A stretch of 64,000 nucleotides of DNA from Xaviernesmea oryzae (GCF_900177415.1 NZ_FXAF01000011.1:124001-188000); one strand, 5' to 3'. Positions 17,849 through 26,770 are shown, numbered from the stretch's first letter. Notes: generated by a model from the sequence alone, not told the origin. Program-made: numbers and translations.

Positions 17849-18058
17849 GTGTCGCGTTTTCGAATTGCGTCAAAAATGAGGTAAATTCCTCGTCACAGCC
17901 CGGAAATTCATCAGGCACCTAAAGTTTGGGCAGGTCGTGATCAAAACATCAGCTTTTTCCGCAGGATAGAAGGTCGCCTGATGTCTTTGCCGTAGCGGCG
18001 CGCCGCCGGGGTTGACCGGGAGGCATCGGGACGGCAAAACTCCTGTCCACCACTGCCA

Positions 18059-19267
18059 ATGAAAGCTTTCCCCGATATGAAGAAGAAGAACGAATCCCTG
18101 TTCGCCGGCGCCGGTCCGAACACGCGCCTTGCCCATATGGGCCATGACCCTTCCGGTTACCACGGCTTCGTCAATCCGCCGGTCGTGCACGCTTCGACGG
18201 TGCTGTTCCCCGATTCCGAAACCATGGAGAAGCGGGCCCAGAAATATACCTACGGCACGCGCGCGACGCCGACCACGGAGGCGCTCTGCAATGCCTTCGA
18301 CGAGCTGGAAGGCTCCGCGGGCACCATTCTCGTTCCGTCCGGGCTTGCGGCGATCACGGTGCCGTTTCTCGCCTATCTTTCGGCCGGCGACCATGCGCTG
18401 ATCGTCGATTCCGTCTACACGCCGTGCCGCAATTTCTGCAACACGATGCTGACGCGGCTGGGCGTGGAGGTGGACTATTACGATCCGGAGATCGGCGCCG
18501 GCATCGAGGCGCTGATCAAGCCGAACACCAGGCTCGTCCATACCGAGGCGCCGGGCTCCAACACCTTCGAGATGCAGGATATAAGGGCGATCGCCGACGT
18601 GGCGCACAGGCACGACTGCGTCGTCACCATGGACAATACCTGGGCGACACCGCTCTATTTCCGGCCGCTCGATTTCGGCGTCGACGTGTCGATCCATGCG
18701 ACGACCAAATATCCGTCCGGTCATTCCGACATCATCATGGGGTCCGTCTCGGCGAACGCCAAGCACTGGCCCCGGCTTGAAGAATCCCGCATCACGCTCG
18801 GCATCTGCGGCGCGCCGGACGATTCCTATCTCATCCTGCGCGGCCTGCGCACCATGGGCGTGCGGCTCGAACATCACCAGAAGAGCGCACTCGAGATCGC
18901 CAGATGGCTGGAGACCCGCGACGATGTCGCCCGCGTCCTGCATCCGGCGCTGCCGAGCTTCCCAGGCCATGAGATCTGGAAGCGCGACTTCAAGGGCGCG
19001 AGCGGCATCTTCTCCTTCGTGCTGAAGGCGGAAGACGGCAAGGCAAGGGCGAAGGCGCACGCCTTCCTGGATGCGCTGTCCTTCTTCGGCCTCGGTTATT
19101 CCTGGGGCGGCTATGAAAGCCTCGCGGTGAACGTCAACCTGTCGGACCGCACAATCCGCAAGGCGCCGCCGGAAGGGCCGGTCATCCGCCTGCAGATCGG
19201 CCTCGAAGACGCTGCCGATCTCAGGAAGGACCTGGAAGCCGGCTTCGCGGCCGCGGCCGAGGCGTGA
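18059..19267 (+). CDS. metC: Cystathionine beta-lyase
   Basis: PLP enzyme that splits cystathionine into homocysteine, pyruvate and ammonia in methionine synthesis. The 402 residues show the Cys/Met-metabolism PLP fold with the Schiff-base lysine near Lys217 (SIHATTKYPSGHSD), the cofactor-binding stretch TMDNTWATPLYF before it, and the C-terminal motif GYSWGGYESL. The start could be the ATG at 18059 or the one six codons later (18077); neither has a strong ribosome site. It is divergent from aapJ. Confidence 0.92.
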   Translation: MKAFPDMKKKNESLFAGAGPNTRLAHMGHDPSGYHGFVNPPVVHASTVLFPDSETMEKRAQKYTYGTRATPTTEALCNAFDELEGSAGTILVPSGLAAITVPFLAYLSAGDHALIVDSVYTPCRNFCNTMLTRLGVEVDYYDPEIGAGIEALIKPNTRLVHTEAPGSNTFEMQDIRAIADVAHRHDCVVTMDNTWATPLYFRPLDFGVDVSIHATTKYPSGHSDIIMGSVSANAKHWPRLEESRITLGICGAPDDSYLILRGLRTMGVRLEHHQKSALEIARWLETRDDVARVLHPALPSFPGHEIWKRDFKGASGIFSFVLKAEDGKARAKAHAFLDALSFFGLGYSWGGYESLAVNVNLSDRTIRKAPPEGPVIRLQIGLEDAADLRKDLEAGFAAAAEA

Positions 19268-19280
19268 TCGAAGCGCGCGA

Positions 19281-20444
19281 TCACTCGGGCCTGAAGCCGT
19301 AGAGCCAGTCAAGGTCCGCCGCCAGCGATTGCGGCGGACGCAGTGACAGCACGATATCGCGCCCGAACCTGAGCGGGCCGCGGGCGTGATAGGCGAAGCG
19401 GTTGAAGAGGCCCCGGGCGCGGACCCTGGCGATCCGCCCCGTCCGTTCGCTTTCGAAGGCGGAAAGCGCCTGGGCGAGGGGCAGGGAACCTGCGACGCGG
19501 TTGGCGAGCATGAAGGCGTCTTCGATCGCCATCGACGCGCCCTGGGCCGCGAACGGCATCATCGCATGCGCCGCATCGCCGATCAGCACCCGGTCCCGGC
19601 CGTTGTGCCAGCGGCCTGTGCTCACCTCGTAGAGCGGCCAGAAGGTCGGCCGCTCGGCCTTTGCCAGCAGATCGGCGATGCGCCGGTCCCAGCGATGGAA
19701 CTGGGAAAGCAGCATGGCCCGCTGCGCCTCGCTGGCCTCGGCGTCCCACGTTTCGCCCGGGCTGATGCCGGAGGCGATCGCCACGATGTTGAAGCCGCCG
19801 ACCTCTTTCAGGGGATAGGCGACCACATGGGTGGAGGGGCCGAGAAAGGCCGTCACCTGGTTGGCGGCGAGCCAGGACGGAGCAGCGCTCTGGTCGATCG
19901 TGAAGCGCCATGCGACGTTGCGCGAAAAGTCCGGCTTCGGACTGTGCGGTATGCTGGCGCGCAGACTGGACCAGACGCCGTCGGCGCCGACGATCAGCGG
20001 ATAGGTCTTGCCGGTGATCCGGGGGAGGCTGCCCTGAGCGTCCTCCCGGACCGGCGTGTCGAGATGCAGTGTGCAGAGAGGGTCTTGCTCGACCGCCGAA
20101 AGCAGCGCCTTCTGCAGCGTCGCGCGGTGCAGAACGCCGTAAGGCGCGCGCCAGCGCTCGCGGGCAAAGCGGCCGGCCGGGACATGGGCAAGCGGCCTCA
20201 GCGACATGCCGGAGACGAGCGCGATACGTTCGGGCTCCGTCCAGACGGCTTCGAGCCGGCCGAGGACGCCGAGCGTGGAAAGCACGCGCGAGGCATTCGG
20301 CGAGACCTGCAGGCCGGCGCCGACTTCGACCAGGGCGTCCGCTTCCTCGAAAATGTCGCAGGCGATCCCGTGCCGGGCGAAGGAGAGCGCAGCCGTCAGC
20401 CCCGCCATGCCGGCGCCGATGATCGCTACTCTTTCGATAGGCAT
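19281..20444 (-). CDS. FAD-dependent monooxygenase, salicylate hydroxylase-like
   Basis: The 387-residue class A flavoprotein monooxygenase has the N-terminal ADP-binding motif GAGMAG (residues 10-15), a middle Asp-Gly motif (VGADGVWSSLR) and the FAD-ribityl motif LIGDAAHAMMPFAAQGASMAIEDA. It hydroxylates an aromatic or similar substrate with NAD(P)H and oxygen; the substrate cannot be inferred. It converges on metC with only 13 bases between the stops. The NDUFS6-type gene lies immediately upstream on the same strand (25 bases), so both may share a transcript. Confidence 0.88.
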   Translation of the reverse strand: MPIERVAIIGAGMAGLTAALSFARHGIACDIFEEADALVEVGAGLQVSPNASRVLSTLGVLGRLEAVWTEPERIALVSGMSLRPLAHVPAGRFARERWRAPYGVLHRATLQKALLSAVEQDPLCTLHLDTPVREDAQGSLPRITGKTYPLIVGADGVWSSLRASIPHSPKPDFSRNVAWRFTIDQSAAPSWLAANQVTAFLGPSTHVVAYPLKEVGGFNIVAIASGISPGETWDAEASEAQRAMLLSQFHRWDRRIADLLAKAERPTFWPLYEVSTGRWHNGRDRVLIGDAAHAMMPFAAQGASMAIEDAFMLANRVAGSLPLAQALSAFESERTGRIARVRARGLFNRFAYHARGPLRFGRDIVLSLRPPQSLAADLDWLYGFRPE

Positions 20445-20469
20445 CTTATTGGCCGTTCGGGGGAAATCG

Positions 20470-20715
20470 TCACGCGGCCTTGACGTGGAAGACGCAGCCC
20501 GGCGGATCGGTCTGCTCGGGCTTCAGCGACGGATTGTAGCGGTAGAGCGTCGAGCAATAGGAACAGACCTTTTCCACGTCGTCGCCGAGGTCGATGAAGA
20601 TATGCGGATGGTCGAACGGCACGGATGCGCCGGTGCACATGAATTCCCTCACGCCGATCTGGATCACCGGATATCCGCCGTCGTTCTGGAAATGAGGAAT
20701 GCTGTGCCCGGCCAT
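20470..20715 (-). CDS. CHCC zinc-finger protein, NDUFS6-type complex I accessory subunit
   Basis: The 81-residue protein has the CHCC zinc site (Cys27, a His in DHPH at 36-38, Cys51, Cys54 in VCSYC) of the family that includes mitochondrial NDUFS6 (13-kDa-A), which stabilises the N-module of complex I. The ATG at 20715 is chosen because GGAG lies 5 bases upstream; an ATG four codons earlier has no such site. It sits 25 bases before the flavin monooxygenase. An NDUFS4-type gene is 8.5 kb away and the nuo operon is not in the window. Confidence 0.88.
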   Translation of the reverse strand: MAGHSIPHFQNDGGYPVIQIGVREFMCTGASVPFDHPHIFIDLGDDVEKVCSYCSTLYRYNPSLKPEQTDPPGCVFHVKAA

Positions 20716-20889
20716 GATGGTCTCCATGCTTCTGATTTGCGGCGGACATTATCGTCCCTCTCCCTGATTGTGTAGTGGGAAAACCGTCGCAGGCCGGCCG
20801 ATTTCGTGTTCCCTGCGGGTTCAAACGGAACAGCGGATCGCCTATGGTCCGCCGAAAGATGCCCGCAGGACGACCCCACAGGACGATCG

Positions 20890-21678
20890 ATGAACCTTAA
20901 TGCCCCCACCTTTTCGTCTTTTTCCCACGACGGCCTGAACCTTGCCTATTTCGACGAAGGCGATCCGGCCGGCGATCCGGTGCTGCTTATCCACGGCTTC
21001 GCATCGAGCGCGCTCGTCAACTGGGTGCATCCCGGCTGGCTGAAGACCCTGGGCGATGCCGGTTACCGGGTGATCGCCATGGACAATCGCGGCCATGGCG
21101 CGAGCGACAAGCCGCTCGATCCGGAAGCTTACAGGCCCTGGGTGATGGCGGAGGACGCGATCGCTCTTCTCGATCATCTGAGGATACCGGAAGCGCATCT
21201 CTTCGGTTATTCCATGGGCGCCCGCATCTCGGTTTTCGCCGCTCTCGCCCATCCCGATCGGGTGCGCTCGCTGGTGCTGGGCGGCTTGGGCATCGGCATG
21301 ACCGACGGGGTAGGGGATTGGGACCCGATCGCCGACGCCTTGCTCGCCCCTTCGCTCGACGATGTCAGCCATGCCCGCGGGCGCATGTTCCGGGCCTTCG
21401 CGGATCAGACGAAGAGCGACAAGCCGGCGCTTGCCGCCTGTATCCGCGGCTCCCGAGACCTCGTCTCCCGGGCGGACATGGGCCGCATCGATGCGCCGAC
21501 GCTGATCGGGGTCGGAACGAAGGACGACATAGCGGGCTCGCCGCAGGAGCTCGCCGCCCTTATGCCGCATGCGGTCGCTCTCGACATTCCGGGCCGGGAC
21601 CATATGCTGGCCGTCGGCGACAGGGTCTTTAAGAAAGCGGTTCTCGATTTCTACGGGGAACTGGCGGCAAGGCCGTAA
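20890..21678 (+). CDS. Alpha/beta-fold hydrolase
   Basis: The 262-residue serine hydrolase has the oxyanion region LLIHGFASSALVNW (from residue 32), the nucleophile elbow GYSMGA with Ser108, and a C-terminal His in GRDHML. An Asp in the GVGTKDDIAG stretch can complete the triad. The substrate is not inferable; related proteins are esterases, lactonases or C-C hydrolases. The ATG at 20890 begins the conserved region; the frame runs upstream to 20806 without a better start. It is followed 100 bases later by cysE with its own promoter. Confidence 0.86.
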   Translation: MNLNAPTFSSFSHDGLNLAYFDEGDPAGDPVLLIHGFASSALVNWVHPGWLKTLGDAGYRVIAMDNRGHGASDKPLDPEAYRPWVMAEDAIALLDHLRIPEAHLFGYSMGARISVFAALAHPDRVRSLVLGGLGIGMTDGVGDWDPIADALLAPSLDDVSHARGRMFRAFADQTKSDKPALAACIRGSRDLVSRADMGRIDAPTLIGVGTKDDIAGSPQELAALMPHAVALDIPGRDHMLAVGDRVFKKAVLDFYGELAARP

Positions 21679-21721
21679 GTTTCTTCATCTTAACGATCAA
21701 CGGAATGCGATTTTGCAACCG

Positions 21722-21749
21722 TTGGCCTTGTCGTAAACTTATTCTATAT
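21722..21749 (+). promoter_or_regulatory. Putative cysE promoter
   Basis: TTGGCC (21722-21727) and CTATAT (21744-21749), 16 bases apart. CTATAT is the preferred rhizobial -10 hexamer. Confidence 0.5.
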
Positions 21750-21753
21750 ATCC

Positions 21754-21765
21754 TGCCGTACGGCA
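21754..21765. promoter_or_regulatory. 12-base palindrome at the cysE transcription start, candidate operator
   Basis: TGCCGTACGGCA is a perfect palindrome lying 4-15 bases after the -10 element and just before the AAGGAG ribosome site. Its position is where a repressor would block initiation. No known regulator is assigned. Confidence 0.45.
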
Positions 21766-21778
21766 AAAGGAGACGGCT

Positions 21779-22600
21779 ATGGCCGCAAGAACTGAAATCC
21801 GCCAGGAGCCCGTGGCAACGGTCGATCCCATCTGGGACACGCTGCGCCAGGAAGCCCGCGCGGCAGCCGAGCAGGATCCGCTGCTCGCCGCATTCCTTTA
21901 TTCCACGGTGCTGAACCATCGTTCGCTCGAGGAATGCGTCGTGCATCGTATCTGCGAGCGCCTCGACCATGCGGATTTGCAGGCAGTGCTTCTGCGCCAG
22001 ACTTTTATGGAAATGCTGGCTGACTGGCCGGAATGGGGCGCGGTCCTGCGCGTCGACATCCAGGCCGTCTACGATCGCGATCCCGCCTGCCTGCGGTTCC
22101 TGGAGCCGGTGCTCTATTTCAAGGGGTTCCACGCGATCCAGACGCATCGCCTGGCGCATTGGCTCCTGAACCGGGGCCGCCGCGATCTCGCGCTCTATCT
22201 GCAGAGCCGCTCGTCCAGCGTCTTCCAGACGGACATCAACCCGGCCGCCCGCATCGGCAAGGGCATTTTCCTGGATCACGCCACCGGTCTCGTGGTCGGC
22301 GAGACGGCGGTCATCGGCGACAACGTCTCGATCCTGCACGGGGTCACGCTCGGCGGTACCGGCAAGGAGGGAGCCGACCGTCACCCGAAGATCGGCAACG
22401 GCGTGCTGATCGGCGCGGGCGCCAAGATCCTCGGCAATATCGAAGTCGGCTCCTGCTCGCGCGTGGCCGCAGGCTCCGTGGTGCTGAAGCCGGTTCCGCC
22501 CAAATCGACCGTCGCCGGCGTGCCGGCCAAGGTAGTGGGGAGCGCCGGGTGTTCGGAACCCGCACGCCTGATGGACCAGCTTCTGAACGCCGAGGATTGA
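21779..22600 (+). CDS. cysE: Serine O-acetyltransferase
   Basis: Transfers acetyl from acetyl-CoA to serine, the first committed step of cysteine synthesis. The 273 residues have the helical N-terminal SATase domain (DPLLAAFLYSTVLNH) and a left-handed beta-helix of hexapeptide repeats (from about residue 155, IGKGIFLDHATGLVVGETAVIGDNV) with the catalytic-site His in ILHGVTLGGTG. A strong AAGGAG site precedes the ATG. The C-terminal tail, where CysK and feedback cysteine act, ends in LLNAED without the Ile end typical of E. coli CysE. Confidence 0.95.
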   Translation: MAARTEIRQEPVATVDPIWDTLRQEARAAAEQDPLLAAFLYSTVLNHRSLEECVVHRICERLDHADLQAVLLRQTFMEMLADWPEWGAVLRVDIQAVYDRDPACLRFLEPVLYFKGFHAIQTHRLAHWLLNRGRRDLALYLQSRSSSVFQTDINPAARIGKGIFLDHATGLVVGETAVIGDNVSILHGVTLGGTGKEGADRHPKIGNGVLIGAGAKILGNIEVGSCSRVAAGSVVLKPVPPKSTVAGVPAKVVGSAGCSEPARLMDQLLNAED

Positions 22601-22717
22601 ACTCGCCGCCTGCTTTTCGGTGGAGGTAAAGAGCGGCGGGCGGTGTCTGGCGGCTTTACTTTCGCCTTTGTCCCGTGCCAAAAGCGCCGCAACTCGGAAC
22701 CGCTGACGGAGAGAATT

Positions 22718-22921
22718 GTGAAACCGGACGAAATCAAGAAGCTCGACGCCTATTTCAAACGCCTGCTCAACCCGCAGGTCGTCGTCAAGGCGCGTCCGCG
22801 CAAGGACGACTCCGCGGAAGTTTATCTGGGCGACGAGTTCCTCGGCGTCATCTACGTCGATGACGAGGACGGCGACCGCTCCTACAACTTCTCCATGGCG
22901 ATCCTGGACGTCGATCTTTGA
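22718..22921 (+). CDS. DUF3126 family protein
   Basis: The 67-residue acidic cytoplasmic protein matches the small alpha-proteobacterial DUF3126 family (KPDEIKKLDAYFKRLLNP, then VYLGDEFLGVIYVDDEDGD). The GTG at 22718 is chosen because GGAGAGAAT lies just upstream; the upstream in-frame extension lacks a ribosome site. No function is known. Its stop codon lies inside an imperfect direct repeat (22903-22950). A Rho-independent terminator follows at 22970. Confidence 0.82.
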   Translation: MKPDEIKKLDAYFKRLLNPQVVVKARPRKDDSAEVYLGDEFLGVIYVDDEDGDRSYNFSMAILDVDL

Positions 22922-22969
22922 TCGATCGCCTGGACGTCGATCTCTGATCGGCCGATCCGGAAAAATTCC

Positions 22970-22994
22970 AAGCGGGCCTTTTCGGCCCGCTTTT
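22970..22994 (+). terminator. Rho-independent terminator after the DUF3126 gene
   Basis: AAGCGGGCC/GGCCCGCTT stem with a TTTTC loop, closing into a short T-run (CTTTTCGG). Confidence 0.75.
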
Positions 22995-23150
22995 CGGTTG
23001 CAGTCTCCGCGCGACAAAAAACAGGCGCCGATTTCCGCTTTGGTTGTGGCCGCCTGAGATATCTCTGCAAAATCAGGAAGCTCATTCCATCTATGCATCT
23101 GCATATGTGGAACCACAACTGATGGTGGTTTTGCGGCGCACAAATCAGCC

Positions 23151-23181
23151 TTGACTTTTGCCGGATGCCCCCGTTCTATCA
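23151..23181 (+). promoter_or_regulatory. Putative phasin promoter with nested inverted repeats
   Basis: TTGACT (23151-23156) and TCTATC or CTATCA (from 23175) are 18-19 bases apart. The -10 region lies inside two overlapping inverted repeats, CGGATGC/GCATCCG (23162-23190) and GTTCTAT/ATAGAAC (23173-23198), which could form an operator or a hairpin at the RNA 5' end. Confidence 0.4.
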
Positions 23182-23211
23182 GTGCATCCGAATAGAACAG
23201 GGGACCGCGCT

Positions 23212-23562
23212 ATGTTCAATTTCGATGATGCCAGCAAGAAGAGCAAGGAAGCGATGGACGGAATGCTGAAGAGCTATTCCGAGGTTGCCAAGGGTTTCCA
23301 GGCGATCGCCACGGAAACCGGCGATTACTCGAAGAAGTCCTTCCAGGAGATGACCTCCTTCATGGAGGCGCTGGCGGCGACGCGCAGCGTCGAGGCCGCC
23401 TACGAGCTGCAGACCAGTTACATCAAGTCCGCCTATGAAGGCTTCGTAGCCGAGGCGATGAAGATGAGCGACATGTATGCCGATCTCGCCAGGTCGGTCT
23501 ACAAGCCCTACGAGGTGCCGGTTGCCAAGTCGACAGCCGTGGCGACCGCAAACGCCGCGTAA
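23212..23562 (+). CDS. Phasin family protein
   Basis: The 116-residue, all-helical protein matches the Phasin_2-type family: MFNFDDASKKSKEAMDGMLKSYSEVAKGF, then a repeating amphipathic EMTSFMEALAATRSVEAAYELQTSYIKSAYEGFVAEAMKM region. Phasins coat PHB granules and control their number and size; PhaC at 1.2-3.0 kb supplies the polymer. The ATG at 23212 has GGGGA upstream. A terminator follows at 23602 and clpS lies downstream with its own start region. Confidence 0.88.
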   Translation: MFNFDDASKKSKEAMDGMLKSYSEVAKGFQAIATETGDYSKKSFQEMTSFMEALAATRSVEAAYELQTSYIKSAYEGFVAEAMKMSDMYADLARSVYKPYEVPVAKSTAVATANAA

Positions 23563-23601
23563 CGGCGCGAGCGGGTTCTTCGAACGGCGCCTTCATCACA
23601 G

Positions 23602-23635
23602 AAGGCCGGCGGCGCTCGGTGCTGCCGGCCTTTTT
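23602..23635 (+). terminator. Rho-independent terminator after the phasin gene
   Basis: A 10-base stem GGCCGGCGGC/GCTGCCGGCC (one G-U pair, 7-base loop) is followed by TTTTT. Confidence 0.85.
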
Positions 23636-23813
23636 GATTCCGGCCGGTGCGGAAAACTCCGATTTTCCGCAGGTTCGGTCGTCTCTCTAGCGGAATAGTG
23701 ATTGCGCGGGCCGAAAGGGGGCTTAAAATCCGCCTCCAATGAACTAAGTTAGGAAGACTGAAGTCCGGCCGATCGGCCATTCGGTGTACGGTCGTCGGAC
23801 GACTGGGGAATGA

Positions 23814-24173
23814 ATGAAGATGATCGCACTGCCGATCTTGATGCAACGCGAAAAGAGTGGCGACGGAGACAACGCGGGCCGCGGAACCTCGGTCATCACC
23901 CGAACGAAACCGAAGACCAAACGGCCCAATCTCTATCGCGTACTCCTGTTGAATGACGACTATACCCCGATGGAATTCGTCATCCACATTCTGGAGCGTT
24001 TCTTCCAGAAGGACCGGGAGGCCGCGACGCGCATCATGCTCCACGTGCACAACCATGGCGTGGGGGAGTGCGGAATATATACCTACGAGGTAGCGGAAAC
24101 CAAGGTGTCCCAGGTCATGGACTTCGCCCGGCAGCACCAGCATCCGCTGCAATGTGTTATGGAAAAGAAGTGA
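23814..24173 (+). CDS. clpS: ATP-dependent Clp protease adaptor
   Basis: The adaptor brings N-end-rule substrates to ClpAP. The 119 residues comprise a flexible N-terminal tail and the ClpS core: LYRVLLLNDDYTPMEFVIHIL (residue-binding pocket and ClpA-contact region), then MLHVHNHGVGECGIYTYEVAETK. The start could be 23814 or 23820. The gene is 10 bases before clpA, an arrangement common to nearly all alpha-proteobacteria, and the two are certainly co-transcribed. Confidence 0.95.
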   Translation: MKMIALPILMQREKSGDGDNAGRGTSVITRTKPKTKRPNLYRVLLLNDDYTPMEFVIHILERFFQKDREAATRIMLHVHNHGVGECGIYTYEVAETKVSQVMDFARQHQHPLQCVMEKK

Positions 24174-24183
24174 GGAACCCGAC

Positions 24184-26715
24184 GTGCCAACATTTTCGCC
24201 TAGTCTTGAAAAGGCGCTGCATCAGGCACTGACCTTCGCGAACGAGCGGCATCACGAATATGCCACGCTCGAACACCTGCTTCTGGCGTTGATCGACGAC
24301 GCCGATGCGGCGGCGGTCATGGGCGCTTGTAACGTCAATTTGGAATCTCTGCGCAAGACCGTCACGGATTATGTCGACAACGAGCTTGCCAACCTGATCA
24401 CCGGTTACGACGAGGATTCAAAGCCGACCTCCGGCTTCCAGCGCGTCATCCAGCGCGCGGTCATCCACGTCCAGTCCTCGGGCCGCGAGGAAGTCACCGG
24501 CGCCAACGTTCTCGTCGCGATCTTCGCGGAACGGGAAAGCCATGCGGCCTTCTTCCTGCAGGAGCAGGAAATGACCCGCTACGATGCGGTCAACTACATT
24601 TCTCACGGCATCGGCAAGCGTCCGGGTTCCTCCCAGACCCGCACGCCGCGCGGCGCCGAAGAGGCGGATTCCGACGCCAAGCCCTCGTCCCGCGATCAGG
24701 AGGAAGGGTCGGCCAAGAAGCCGCAGGACGCGCTGAAAGCCTATTGCGTCAACCTGAACGAAAAGGCCCGCGAAGGCCGCATCGACCCGCTGATCGGCCG
24801 CAACGCCGAGGTCAACCGGACGATCCAGGTCCTGTGCCGCCGCTCCAAGAACAACCCGCTCTATGTGGGTGATCCCGGCGTCGGCAAGACGGCGATCGCC
24901 GAGGGGCTCGCCAAGCGGATCATCGAAGGCAAGGTGCCGGAGGCTCTCGCCGACGCCACCATCTTCTCGCTCGACATGGGCACGCTGCTGGCCGGCACCC
25001 GTTATCGGGGCGATTTCGAGGAGCGCCTGAAGCAGGTCGTCAAGGAACTGGAGGAATATCCGGGTGCGGTTCTCTTCATAGACGAGATCCACACGGTGAT
25101 CGGCGCCGGCGCCACCTCCGGCGGCGCGATGGATGCCTCGAACCTCCTGAAGCCGGCGCTCTCCTCGGGCGCGATCCGCTGCATCGGTTCGACCACCTAC
25201 AAGGAATACCGCCAGTTCTTCGAAAAGGACCGGGCGCTCGTCCGCCGCTTCCAGAAGATCGACGTCAACGAGCCGTCGATCGACGATGCGATCGAGATCA
25301 TGAAGGGCCTGAAGCCCTATTTCGAAGAGTACCACAAGCTGCGTTACACCAACGAGGCGATCAAGTCGGCTGTCGAGCTCTCGGCCCGCTACATCTCCGA
25401 CCGCAAGCTGCCGGACAAGGCGATCGACGTGATCGACGAGACCGGTGCGGCGCAGATGCTGCTGCCGGCCTCCAAGCGCCGCAAGCTGATCACCGAGAAG
25501 GAGATCGAGGCGACGATCGCCACCATGGCCCGCATCCCTCCGAAGACCGTTTCCAAGGACGACGAGATGATTCTCGCCAACCTGGAAAAGGAACTGCGTT
25601 CGGTGGTCTACGGCCAGGACAAGGCGATCGATGCCCTGGCAACCTCGATCAAGCTCGCCCGCGCGGGCCTGCGCGAGCCGAACAAGCCGATCGGCGCTTA
25701 CGTCTTTTCCGGCCCGACCGGCGTCGGCAAGACGGAAGTCGCCAAGCAGCTTGCCTCCTCGCTCGGCGTCGAGCTGCTGCGGTTCGACATGTCGGAATAT
25801 ATGGAGCGCCACACGGTCTCCAGGCTGCTCGGCGCACCTCCCGGCTATGTCGGCTTCGATCAGGGCGGTCTCCTGACCGACAGCGTCGACCAGCATCCGC
25901 ACAGCGTGGTCCTGCTCGATGAGATCGAGAAGGCGCATCCGGATATCTACAATATCCTGCTGCAGGTCATGGACCACGGTTCGCTGACCGACCACAACGG
26001 CAAGAAGATCGACTTCCGCAACGTCATCCTGATCATGACGACCAATGCGGGCGCTTCGGAAATGGCCAAGGCCGCCATCGGCTTCGGTTCGTCCAAGCGT
26101 ACCGGCGAGGACGAGGAGGCGCTGAACCGCCTGTTCACGCCGGAATTCCGCAACCGCCTCGATGCGGTGATCCCGTTCGCGCCTCTGCCGACGGAAGTCA
26201 TCCATCAGGTCGTGCAGAAATTCGTCATGCAGCTCGAGACGCAGCTCTCGGAACGCAACGTCACCTTCGACCTGCACGAGGATGCCGTCGCCTGGCTGGC
26301 CGACAAGGGTTACGACGAGAGAATGGGCGCCCGCCCGCTCTCCCGCGTCATCCAGGAGCATATCAAGAAGCCGCTGGCGAACGAGATCCTCTTCGGAAAG
26401 CTTCGCAAGGGCGGCGTGGTGCGCGTCACCGTCGGCAAGGACGAGGACGGCAAGGACAAGCTGATCCTCGATGCCATCCCCGAGGCGACACCTGTGAAGC
26501 CGAAGCCGGAGGCCGAGGTGGAAGAGGCTGCCGAGGAGGCCGTGGCCAAGACATCGAAGCCGAAGGCGTCGAGGAAGTCCTCGCCGAAGGACAAGGACAA
26601 CGGTCCCGCGCGCTCCCGCGCCATGGTCGATGCGGACGTGATCGCCTCGGACGAGGCGCCTAGGACCGCGCCCCGCAAGGGCACGACCGTGCCGCGCGTA
26701 CCGAAGAGCAAGTAG
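24184..26715 (+). CDS. clpA: ATP-dependent Clp protease ATP-binding subunit
   Basis: Hexameric AAA+ unfoldase that feeds ClpP. The 843 residues contain an N-domain (PTFSPSLEKALHQAL onward), two AAA+ modules with Walker A GDPGVGKT (about 229) and GPTGVGKT (510-517), matching Walker B motifs (LFIDEIHTV and VLLDEIEKAHP) and a C-terminal D2-small domain. A Lys/Ala/Pro-rich tail of about 75 residues follows the last domain. The GTG at 24184 has GAGGA six bases upstream; the longer frame from 24154 would overlap clpS. It ends in a strong terminator next to a MITE. Confidence 0.96.
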   Translation: MPTFSPSLEKALHQALTFANERHHEYATLEHLLLALIDDADAAAVMGACNVNLESLRKTVTDYVDNELANLITGYDEDSKPTSGFQRVIQRAVIHVQSSGREEVTGANVLVAIFAERESHAAFFLQEQEMTRYDAVNYISHGIGKRPGSSQTRTPRGAEEADSDAKPSSRDQEEGSAKKPQDALKAYCVNLNEKAREGRIDPLIGRNAEVNRTIQVLCRRSKNNPLYVGDPGVGKTAIAEGLAKRIIEGKVPEALADATIFSLDMGTLLAGTRYRGDFEERLKQVVKELEEYPGAVLFIDEIHTVIGAGATSGGAMDASNLLKPALSSGAIRCIGSTTYKEYRQFFEKDRALVRRFQKIDVNEPSIDDAIEIMKGLKPYFEEYHKLRYTNEAIKSAVELSARYISDRKLPDKAIDVIDETGAAQMLLPASKRRKLITEKEIEATIATMARIPPKTVSKDDEMILANLEKELRSVVYGQDKAIDALATSIKLARAGLREPNKPIGAYVFSGPTGVGKTEVAKQLASSLGVELLRFDMSEYMERHTVSRLLGAPPGYVGFDQGGLLTDSVDQHPHSVVLLDEIEKAHPDIYNILLQVMDHGSLTDHNGKKIDFRNVILIMTTNAGASEMAKAAIGFGSSKRTGEDEEALNRLFTPEFRNRLDAVIPFAPLPTEVIHQVVQKFVMQLETQLSERNVTFDLHEDAVAWLADKGYDERMGARPLSRVIQEHIKKPLANEILFGKLRKGGVVRVTVGKDEDGKDKLILDAIPEATPVKPKPEAEVEEAAEEAVAKTSKPKASRKSSPKDKDNGPARSRAMVDADVIASDEAPRTAPRKGTTVPRVPKSK

Positions 26716-26737
26716 GGCTGTTCCAAAAAGCCGTTGC

Positions 26738-26769
26738 GATGCCGGGCTCGTCCCGGCATCGTCGTTTTT
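26738..26769 (+). terminator. Rho-independent terminator of clpSA
   Basis: GATGCCGGG/CCCGGCATC stem with CTCGT loop, followed by GTCGTTTTT. The adjacent MITE begins at the last T. Confidence 0.85.
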
Positions 26770-26770
26770 A

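Noticed and set aside
17850..18058. SAM-II-type riboswitch upstream of metC
   Set aside because: GGTCGTGATC resembles the start of such leaders, but I could not find the pseudoknot partner or the conserved GCTAAA-type segment.
24418..26361. 647-codon open frame antisense to clpA
   Set aside because: High GC third positions keep the reverse frame open. The plus-strand clpA is certain, and the antisense product has no recognisable domain or ribosome site.
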